Assembly: GCA_035353175.1 (NCBI GenBank) | Contig: DAOPZC010000120.1 | Location: 1 to 8,039, forward strand | Direction of reading: 5' to 3' | DNA length: 8,039 nucleotides | Origin: DAOPZC01 sp035353175 | GTDB lineage: Bacteria; Verrucomicrobiota; Kiritimatiellia; RFP12; UBA1067 | Part shown: positions 1 through 4,827 of the stretch, piece after piece | Layout of the letters: each line of letters opens with the position of its first letter | How positions within the stretch are numbered: position 1 is the stretch's first letter | Translations under genes and position numbers: made by a program | The notes under the pieces: model-generated | What the model was told of the DNA's origin: nothing | Databases searched by the model: none | What the model saw: only the letters and a program-made list of their open reading frames with translations

Positions 1-145
1 CGAGGGTGCGGTAGCGCCGGACCGTGGTGTAGACCAAATCGGTGATGAAGGCGCGGTCGGGGCCGTCGGGGATCAGCCGGTCGGGGAAATCTTGGGTTTC
101 CAACCATCGGGTAACAACGAAGATCGCTTCACGTCTGGAACTCAT
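1..145 (-). CDS. NusB-domain protein, probable RsmB (16S rRNA m5C methyltransferase), N-terminal fragment
   Basis: This is the first 48 codons of a gene that leaves the window at its left edge. Translation from the ATG at 145-143 gives MSSRREAIFVVTRWLE, and later DRAFITDLVYTTVRRYRTL. An acidic-Arg-Ala-Phe/Leu-x-x-(D/E)-L-V-Y-x-x-(V/L)-R-R motif ending in R-x-L is typical of the NusB-like RNA-binding domain at the N-terminus of RsmB/Sun methyltransferases, which methylate C967 of 16S rRNA. Stand-alone NusB has a similar fold, but in it the helices before this motif are usually longer, so RsmB is preferred. The catalytic Rossmann domain would lie outside the window and cannot be checked. No Shine-Dalgarno sequence precedes the ATG; instead a promoter-like pair ends 8 bases upstream. 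The gene is divergent from the rny operon. Confidence 0.68.
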   Translation of the reverse strand, partial: MSSRREAIFVVTRWLETQDFPDRLIPDGPDRAFITDLVYTTVRRYRTL

Positions 146-153
146 GGCCGGGA

Positions 154-182
154 ATGATAGAGGAGGGGGTGGGGGAAAGCAA
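154..182 (-). promoter_or_regulatory. Sigma70-like promoter for the NusB/RsmB-like gene, possibly leaderless
   Basis: On the minus strand, TTGCTT (182-177) and TATCAT (159-154) are separated by exactly 17 bp. The -10 hexamer matches the TATAAT consensus at 5 of 6 positions and the -35 at 3 of 6. Only 8 bases (153-146) separate the -10 box from the ATG at 145, so transcription would start at or within a base or two of the start codon. The absence of a Shine-Dalgarno sequence fits a leaderless mRNA. This is inferred from sequence alone. Confidence 0.5.
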
Positions 183-272
183 TAGGCAAGTGCGCGCGGG
201 AGCAGGGCGTTTCTGTTTGACCCGATTTGCGGCCCGCTCAGAGGTCTGGACCCGGCCCAAACATGCAAGGTA

Positions 273-314
273 CAACGTTTTCGGACCCTCTGCGGATTTC
301 AACGTTTCTGGACC
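273..314. repeat. Pair of 15-bp direct repeats, 27-bp period
   Basis: CAACGTTTTCGGACC (273-287) recurs as CAACGTTTCTGGACC (300-314), with 13 of 15 positions identical and a repeat-to-repeat distance of 27 bp. A third partial copy of the right half, TCTGGACC, lies at 245-252. Several nearby short direct repeats like these resemble the multiple terminal repeats at the ends of IS21-type and some other insertion sequences. No transposase is present in the window, so a solo end or degraded element is only a possibility; a regulator-binding array is the alternative. Confidence 0.5.
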
Positions 315-414
315 GTGTCGGACGCGGAACACGCCGAATCAAATATAATAGTCGCAACAATCTACAAGGCAACATGTTAAGATGTAGCAAATCAAGCCTT
401 ATTGGCCGCTAAGT

Positions 415-449
415 GTCCCATTTCGTCCCGTTTTGTCCCACCGGCGGGA
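415..449. repeat. Three GTCCC units at exact 10-bp spacing, ending in a near-palindrome
   Basis: GTCCC occurs at 415-419, 425-429 and 435-439, separated by ATTTC and GTTTT, so the three units lie on about the same face of the helix. The third copy runs into TCCCACCGGCGGGA (436-449), in which TCCC-x-CCGG-x-GGGA is palindromic at 12 of 14 positions. This could be a cooperative protein-binding site or a transposon end; the sequence alone does not decide. Confidence 0.55.
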
Positions 450-460
450 TTCGACGTTTT

Positions 461-488
461 GTTCGATATCCGATGTTCAATGTTGATT
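461..488. repeat. Degenerate GTTCRAT heptad repeats
   Basis: GTTCGAT (461-467), GTTCAAT (475-481) and GTTGATT (482-488) are variants of one heptad, the last two directly adjacent. A partial unit, CGAT, lies between the first two. This looks like a small decayed tandem repeat. Its function is unknown. Confidence 0.4.
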
Positions 489-501
489 TTCCGCGTTATG
501 T

Positions 502-520
502 GGAGGCAGCGCACGCCTCC
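502..520. other. GC-rich hairpin, 6-bp stem with 7-nt loop
   Basis: GGAGGC (502-507) pairs with GCCTCC (515-520) around the loop AGCGCAC. No T-run follows on either strand, so this is not a canonical intrinsic terminator. It directly follows the heptad repeats and may be part of the same intergenic repeat unit. Confidence 0.45.
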
Positions 521-592
521 TCAGAAAACAGCGCGCGACCCCCGTTCACTTAGAAACGCCCTGCGCGCGGGGGAAGTTTGAGAAGGGGAAGG

Positions 593-621
593 TTGAAGCG
601 ACCCTTGGGAAACGGTAAGAT
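593..621 (+). promoter_or_regulatory. Candidate sigma70-like promoter of the rny-ymdB-xseA-xseB operon
   Basis: TTGAAG (593-598) and TAAGAT (616-621) are separated by 17 bp; each matches its consensus at 4 of 6 positions. Transcription would begin near 628, giving a leader of about 75 nt before the rny ATG that contains a small CTGCG/CGCAG hairpin (637-651). No better pair with correct spacing was found between the repeats and rny. This is a prediction only. Confidence 0.4.
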
Positions 622-703
622 ACGGGCGATTTGATCCTGCGTCTCGCGCAGTGGCGGGGGCAGACGTGAAAATACAACAGCGGAAACGCGTTAGGAATCT
701 TTT

Positions 704-2281
704 ATGACGAATTTCACGTGGTATGATGTGAGTGATGCCACGGTCGGTTTGCTTTTCGGCTTGGCCGGCATGTTGGGGGGCTACGCGCTGCGCGGCCTGA
801 TCGGCCGGTGGCAGGCGGACGCCATCGAGAAACAGGCGCAGTTCAAGCTTGCCGAGGCGGACACGGAGGTCAAGAACCGGCTTAAGGAAGCGGACATTCT
901 CGCGCGGGCCGAAGTGGTCAAGGCGCGCGAGGAATTCGAGAAAAGCACCAAAGCGCGCCGCAAGGAACTTCAGGACATCGAAGAGCGTCTGACGGTCCGC
1001 GAAGAGAATATGGACAAGAAGGCCATCCTGCTTGAAAAGAAGGATCAGACGGTCGCCCAGAAACAGGAGGAAGTCCAGCACAAGGCCGAGGAGGTGCAGC
1101 AGAAGCGCGCCGATGCCGAAAAGCGGTGGGGCGAGGCGGAACAACGGCTGCAGAAGCTGGCGGGCATGACCCACGAGGAGGCGCGCCGCGAGGTGTGTCA
1201 GAAGGCCGAACAGGAAGTTCGCAGCGAGGCGGGCAGCCTGATCCGGCGGGTGCAGGAGGAGGCCAAGGAAACGGCGGACCGCGAGGCCGCGCGCATCGTC
1301 GCGACCGCGGTGCAGCGCTTCGCCCTGAGCCATGCCAGCGAGATGATGACCAGCACGGTGCCTTTGCCGAGCGACGACATCAAGGGCCGGATCATCGGGC
1401 GCGAGGGCCGGAACATCCGCACCCTGGAGGCCGTGACCGGCGTGACCATGCTGATCGACGACACGCCGGAGGCCGTGGTGATCTCGGGGTTTGACCCCGT
1501 GCGGCGCGAGATCGCCCGCCAAGCGCTCGAACAGCTCGTTTCGGACGGGCGCATCCATCCCGCGCGGATTGAGGAGGTGGTCCAGAGCGTCACGGAGAGC
1601 ATGGCGAAAACGATTTTCGAGGCGGGCGAATCGGCGGCCTACGAGGCGCAGGTCCAAGGCGTTTCGCTGGAGATCTTGAAGTGCGTGGGGCGGCTCAAGT
1701 TTCGGACCAGTTTCACCCAGAACGTCTTGCGGCACTCGGTGGAGGTGGCTCACCTGATGGGCATGATGGCGTCCGAACTGGGACTCGATCCGGCGGTCGC
1801 GCGGCGCATCGGCTTCTTCCACGATATCGGCAAGGCTCTGGATCACGAGACGCAGGGTGCCCACGCGCTGATCGGAGCGGAGTTTCTGAAGCAGCACGGC
1901 GAGGATCCTGTGGTGGTCAACGGCGTGGCTGCGCATCACGAGGATGTTCCCTCCGAAGGCCTGTACGGCGTCCTGTGTTCGGCGGCCGACGCGATCTCCA
2001 GTTCGCGACCCGGCGCGCGCGCCGAAACGTTGGGCGTGTATGTGCAGCGCCTGGAGAAGTTGGAGGCGATCGCCAACAGCTTTCCGGGCGTCAAGAAGAC
2101 GTTTGCCGTCCAGGCCGGACGCGAGGTGCGCGTGATTGTGGACCCGGGGCAGGTCAGCGACAACGACGCGATGGTGATGGCGCGGGACATCAGCCAGCAG
2201 ATCGCGGCCAACATGCAGTTCCCCGGCCAGATCCGGGTGGTCGTGGTGCGCGAGATGCGCTGCATCGAATATGCGAAGTAG
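704..2281 (+). CDS. rny: Ribonuclease Y
   Basis: This 525-residue protein has the full RNase Y layout and the family's usual length. RNase Y is an endoribonuclease, usually membrane-anchored, that starts mRNA decay in bacteria lacking or supplementing RNase E. A hydrophobic, glycine-rich segment (about residues 13-32) is the probable membrane anchor. A long charged Glu/Lys/Arg/Gln coiled coil covers about 36-200. The KH RNA-binding domain (about 217-282) carries the GxxG loop in GRIIGREGRNIR (228-239). The HD hydrolase domain contains His344 (LRHS), the diagnostic His373-Asp374 (HDIGKA), His411-His412 (AAHHED) and Asp429 (AADA); these are the expected metal ligands, so activity looks intact. 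The conserved tail with QAGREVRVIVDP and a final Glu-Tyr-Ala-Lys is complete. The ATG at 704 is preceded by AGGA (693-696) at 7-nt spacing. It is the first gene of the cluster and lies 64 bp upstream of ymdB. Confidence 0.97.
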   Translation: MTNFTWYDVSDATVGLLFGLAGMLGGYALRGLIGRWQADAIEKQAQFKLAEADTEVKNRLKEADILARAEVVKAREEFEKSTKARRKELQDIEERLTVREENMDKKAILLEKKDQTVAQKQEEVQHKAEEVQQKRADAEKRWGEAEQRLQKLAGMTHEEARREVCQKAEQEVRSEAGSLIRRVQEEAKETADREAARIVATAVQRFALSHASEMMTSTVPLPSDDIKGRIIGREGRNIRTLEAVTGVTMLIDDTPEAVVISGFDPVRREIARQALEQLVSDGRIHPARIEEVVQSVTESMAKTIFEAGESAAYEAQVQGVSLEILKCVGRLKFRTSFTQNVLRHSVEVAHLMGMMASELGLDPAVARRIGFFHDIGKALDHETQGAHALIGAEFLKQHGEDPVVVNGVAAHHEDVPSEGLYGVLCSAADAISSSRPGARAETLGVYVQRLEKLEAIANSFPGVKKTFAVQAGREVRVIVDPGQVSDNDAMVMARDISQQIAANMQFPGQIRVVVVREMRCIEYAK

Positions 2282-2345
2282 GCGGGTCCCTCGCGGGATG
2301 GCCATGTCATGTGGAGAAGCGCCGCGTGCGCGAAGGTGTTGAGCG

Positions 2346-3134
2346 ATGAAAATACTGTTGGTAGGCGATGTGGTCGGCGGCCCGGGACGGCGCGTCTTTC
2401 GGGATGTGGTCAAGCGGCTGCGCGATGAGAACGCGGTCCACGCGGTGGTGGTCAACGGCGAGAACGCAGCGGCTGGAAACGGCATCACGCTGGCGCTGGC
2501 GGAGGAGCTGCTCAAGTCCGGCGCGGATGTGATCACGCTGGGCGATCACGTGTGGGGGCAGAAAGAGCTGGAATCGACGATCAGTGGCGAGAAGCGGCTG
2601 CTGCGCCCTGTCAACTATCCGGCGGGCGCGCCGGGTCAGGGCCACGTGACGGTGCAGACTTCGCTCGGGCCGTTCACCGTGGTCAACCTGCTGGGGCGCG
2701 TCTTCATGAACCCGATGGAATGCCCTTTCCGCGCGATGGACACGTTGCTGAAAACGGTGCCGTGCAATGCCCCGGTCATCGTCGATTTCCACGCCGAGGC
2801 GACGTCCGAAAAGATCGCGATGGGTTTCTATCTCGACGGGCGCGTGGCGGCCGTCGTCGGTACGCACACCCATGTGCAGACCAGCGATGCGGTTCTGCTG
2901 CCGAAAGGCACGGCATACATGACCGACCTCGGAATGACCGGCCCCTTCAACTCGGTGATCGGGCGGGAGATCGCGCCGGTGCTTAAGAAATTTACGACGG
3001 GCATCCCTGCCAAATTCGATGTCGCCAGCGGTCCATGTGTGCTGGAAGGCGCAATTCTGGAGGTTGATCGGCAGAGCGGCAAGGCGGTGTCGATCACGCC
3101 GTACCGCTACCGGGAAGGCGCGGTTGCCGGGTGA
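2346..3134 (+). CDS. ymdB: YmdB-family (TIGR00282-type) metallophosphoesterase, 2',3'-cyclic-nucleotide 2'-phosphodiesterase-like
   Basis: This is a 262-residue calcineurin-like phosphoesterase of the YmdB family. Bacillus subtilis YmdB hydrolyses 2',3'-cyclic nucleotides, influences biofilm/motility gene expression and is encoded next to RNase Y, as here. The metal-site motifs are Asp8 (GDVVG), Glu39-Asn40 (NGENAA), His68 (GDHVWG), His149 (DFHAEATSEK), and His174 and His176 (GTHTHVQT). The C-terminal blocks GTAYMTDLGMTGP and a late SGP-x-VLEG segment are also typical. One deviation stands out: the usual GNHTWD motif reads GDHVWG, so the metal-bridging Asn is Asp67. The ATG at 2346 follows AAGGTG (2333-2338) at 7-nt spacing. 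Its TGA lies just before the xseA start, within that gene's ribosome-binding site, suggesting translational coupling. The assignment is firm; the exact in vivo substrate is inferred from the family. Confidence 0.94.
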   Translation: MKILLVGDVVGGPGRRVFRDVVKRLRDENAVHAVVVNGENAAAGNGITLALAEELLKSGADVITLGDHVWGQKELESTISGEKRLLRPVNYPAGAPGQGHVTVQTSLGPFTVVNLLGRVFMNPMECPFRAMDTLLKTVPCNAPVIVDFHAEATSEKIAMGFYLDGRVAAVVGTHTHVQTSDAVLLPKGTAYMTDLGMTGPFNSVIGREIAPVLKKFTTGIPAKFDVASGPCVLEGAILEVDRQSGKAVSITPYRYREGAVAG

Positions 3135-3136
3135 GG
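3130..3136 (+). promoter_or_regulatory. Ribosome-binding site that sets the xseA start
   Basis: GGTGAGG is 6 nt upstream of the ATG at 3143 and contains the ymdB stop codon (TGA, 3132-3134). An earlier in-frame GTG at 3131 overlaps the ymdB stop by 4 bases, but its nearest purine-rich match (GGGAAGG, 3112-3118) is 12 nt away, so ATG 3143 is preferred. Confidence 0.6.
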
Positions 3137-3142
3137 CTTACG

Positions 3143-4555
3143 ATGGCGATCCCCGTTGACAGAAAAGTGTTCACGGTCTCGGAGCTGACGCGTCAGATCA
3201 AGCAGACGCTGGAGGACGAGGTCGGCCACGTGTGGGTCGAAGGCGAGATCTCGAACTTCAAGGTCTACGGCTCCGGCCACGCCTATTTCAGCCTGAAAGA
3301 CGCGAATGCCCAGCTGAGCGCGGTTTTGTTCGCCGGCTCGCGGCAGGGCGTCGCACCTCAGACGCGGCTCGAGGACGGACAGCGGGTGCGCGTGTATGGC
3401 CAGATCACCGTGTTCGAAAGCCGCGGCCAGTATCAGATGCTGGTGCGAAAGATCGAGCCGGCGGGCGTTGGCGCGCTGATGCAGCGCTTCGAGGAGCTGA
3501 AGCGCAAGCTCGAGGCTGAGGGCCTCTTCGAACCGGCCCGCAGACGTCCGCTGCCCAAGTTGCCGCAACGCATCGGCATTGTGACCTCGCCGACCGGCGC
3601 GGTGATTCACGATATGCTGAATGTTTTGGGGCGCCGCTTTCCCAATCTCCAGATCCGCTTGGCGCCGGTCAAGGTGCAGGGTTTGGAGGCGGCGGATGAA
3701 ATCGCGGCGGCGGTGGCGCTCTTCAACCGGACGTGCGGGCCGGACAGCGACTGGCCGGCGGATGTGCTGATCGTGGGGCGCGGCGGCGGCAGCCTTGAGG
3801 ACCTGTGGGCCTTCAACGAGGAGGTCGTTGCGCGGGCCGTGGCCGGATCGGCGATCCCGGTGATTTCGGCCGTGGGCCATGAGACGGATTTTTCACTGTG
3901 CGATTTCGCGGCGGATCTGCGTGCGCCGACGCCGTCTGCGGCGGCGGAACTGGTGGTGGCGCCCAAGGCCGAGTTGGAGGCTCTGGTGGCGCGGCTGGAG
4001 CGGGCGCTGCGGCAGGTTTTGCAGCAGCGGACTTCCGGGTTGCGCGGCCGGTTGGCTGCGGTGCAGGCGGCCGGCTTCCTGAAGCAGCCGGAGCAGATGG
4101 CCGAGCGCTTGGCGCAACGGGTCGACACGCTGGGCATGCGTCTCGATCACGTGCTGCGGCAACACGTGCAGGCGGAGCGCCAGCGGGCTGAGCAGGCGAT
4201 CAACGGACTGTTTCTGCTGCGCGAACGGCAGGTGCGGCAGGTCGCGTCTCGCGTGGCTTTGGACGAACGTCGGTTGGACCAGGCGTGCCGGTTGCGGATC
4301 GAACGGCTGCGAACGCATGTGGCGGCACTGGCACGGCAGGCGGACCTGCTCAGCCCGCTGGCCGTCTTGGAGCGGGGGTACAGCCTCACGCGCACGGAAG
4401 GCGGCCGACTGGTGCGGTCTGTGAACGATGCGGCGTCTGGCACCGGATTGGTCACGCGCGTGAAGGACGGAATGATCAGGTCCGTGGTTACGGCGGACGA
4501 GCCGATCGGCAAGTCCGGGAACGAGGGCGCCCCCTCCCGGGGTAGCCCAGCCTAA
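3143..4555 (+). CDS. xseA: Exonuclease VII large subunit
   Basis: This 470-residue protein is the catalytic subunit of exonuclease VII, which degrades single-stranded DNA from both ends into oligonucleotides. An N-terminal OB-fold (about residues 8-105) starts with VFTVSELTRQIK and includes VEGEISNFK and GHAYFSLKD. The catalytic domain follows: PQRIGIVTSPTGAVIHD (141-157), VGRGGGSLEDLWAFNEE (211-227), ISAVGHETDFSLCDFAADLR (241-260) and APTPSAAAEL. Asp157, Arg213, His246 and Asp249 match residues known to be essential in E. coli XseA. Long Arg/Gln/Ala-rich helices (about 275-400) form the coiled-coil region that binds XseB. The conserved LSPLAVLERGYSLT (403-416) is near the end, and a non-conserved tail of about 15 residues follows. 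Slightly longer than many homologues, but complete. It starts 8 bp after ymdB and ends 12 bp before xseB. A GTG at 3131 would add four residues. Confidence 0.96.
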   Translation: MAIPVDRKVFTVSELTRQIKQTLEDEVGHVWVEGEISNFKVYGSGHAYFSLKDANAQLSAVLFAGSRQGVAPQTRLEDGQRVRVYGQITVFESRGQYQMLVRKIEPAGVGALMQRFEELKRKLEAEGLFEPARRRPLPKLPQRIGIVTSPTGAVIHDMLNVLGRRFPNLQIRLAPVKVQGLEAADEIAAAVALFNRTCGPDSDWPADVLIVGRGGGSLEDLWAFNEEVVARAVAGSAIPVISAVGHETDFSLCDFAADLRAPTPSAAAELVVAPKAELEALVARLERALRQVLQQRTSGLRGRLAAVQAAGFLKQPEQMAERLAQRVDTLGMRLDHVLRQHVQAERQRAEQAINGLFLLRERQVRQVASRVALDERRLDQACRLRIERLRTHVAALARQADLLSPLAVLERGYSLTRTEGGRLVRSVNDAASGTGLVTRVKDGMIRSVVTADEPIGKSGNEGAPSRGSPA

Positions 4556-4561
4556 AGGATG
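4554..4561 (+). promoter_or_regulatory. Ribosome-binding site that sets the xseB start
   Basis: AAAGGATG contains AGGA (4556-4559), 8 nt from the ATG at 4568. Another in-frame ATG at 4559 lies inside this site and has no Shine-Dalgarno sequence of its own, so 4568 is the better start. The site overlaps the xseA stop codon (TAA, 4553-4555). Confidence 0.6.
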
Positions 4562-4567
4562 AAGTTT

Positions 4568-4804
4568 ATGGCGAAAAAAGAAGAGAGTTTCGAGGCGGCG
4601 CTCAAGCGGCTGGAGGCGATTGTGGAGCAGATGGAATCGGGGGAGACCGATCTCGATACCATGATCGCGTCGTTCGAGGAGGGCCAGCGGCTGGTGAAGT
4701 TCTGCACGGCCAAATTGAACGAGGTCGAGAAAAAGATCGAGAAGATCGTGAAGAACAACGCGGATGGCGTGACGGTCGAGCCGCTGGAGTTGAAAGCCGA
4801 ATGA
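4568..4804 (+). CDS. xseB: Exonuclease VII small subunit
   Basis: This 78-residue protein begins MAKKEESFEAALKRLEAIVE and continues with ESGETDLDTMIASFEEGQ and LNEVEKKIEKI. That is the XseB signature: SFE-x-AL-x-RLE-x-IV, an acidic linker with L-x-x-(M/S)-x-x-x-(F/Y)-E-x-G, and a second amphipathic helix ending in L-N-x-(V/A)-E-x-K-(I/V). The length fits the family (about 60-80 residues). Several copies of this helical hairpin wrap the XseA coiled coil to make active exonuclease VII. It is the last gene of the operon and ends 10 bp from the stop of the convergent CotH-like gene. An ATG at 4559 would add three residues (MKF) but lacks a ribosome-binding site. Confidence 0.95.
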   Translation: MAKKEESFEAALKRLEAIVEQMESGETDLDTMIASFEEGQRLVKFCTAKLNEVEKKIEKIVKNNADGVTVEPLELKAE

Positions 4805-4806
4805 TT

Positions 4807-4827
4807 CGCGGAACTTACGGTTCTGCG
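4807..4827 (+). terminator. Hairpin between convergent genes, weak terminator candidate
   Basis: CGCGGAAC (4807-4814) pairs with GTTCTGCG (4820-4827) to give an 8-bp stem with one G-U wobble and a TTACG loop. It begins 3 nt after the xseB stop. On the opposite strand the stem has one A-C mismatch, and the stop codon of the CotH-like gene lies in the loop. No U-tract follows in either direction, so it is not a classic intrinsic terminator; it could block 3' exonucleases or act with Rho. Confidence 0.4.

Larger units (their letters stand above)
146..703. other. 558-bp divergent intergenic region with repeats and hairpins, no credible gene
   Basis: No open frame here resembles a protein; the short frames at 129-332 and 154-412 show no recognisable motif and differ in frame from any neighbour. 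From left to right the region holds the minus-strand promoter of the NusB-like gene, two near-identical 15-mers at 273-314, an AT-rich patch with TATAAT at 344-349 but no convincing -35 box, three GTCCC units spaced 10 bp apart (415-439), degenerate GTTCRAT-type heptads (461-488), a 6-bp-stem hairpin (502-520), a promoter-like pair for rny (593-621), and a small hairpin in the rny leader (637-641 pairing with 647-651, loop TCTCG). The dense packing of unrelated repeats suggests mobile-element remnants or a multi-protein binding region. No tRNA or known riboswitch was recognised. Confidence 0.6.

Noticed and set aside
129..332. 67-codon minus-strand frame in the intergenic gap
   Set aside because: No recognisable motif, it overlaps the repeats and the NusB-like gene's promoter, and it is out of frame with that gene.
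344..349. Perfect TATAAT as a plus-strand -10 box
   Set aside because: At 17-18 bp upstream the sequence is GACGCG or GGACGC, with no resemblance to TTGACA, and rny lies 350 bp away behind several repeats. On the minus strand a weak TTGCCT/TATTAT pair with 16-bp spacing also exists but is poorly supported.
521..2536. 671-codon open frame on the minus strand
   Set aside because: It lies antisense to rny and the start of ymdB, both with clear conserved motifs. The translation is Arg/His/Ala/Leu-rich and low in recognisable domains, as expected for the complement of a GC-rich gene.
4531..4542. CCCC/GGGG hairpin at the end of xseA as a terminator
   Set aside because: The stem is only 4 bp, it lies inside the xseA coding region and has no T-run; xseB follows at once with its own ribosome-binding site.
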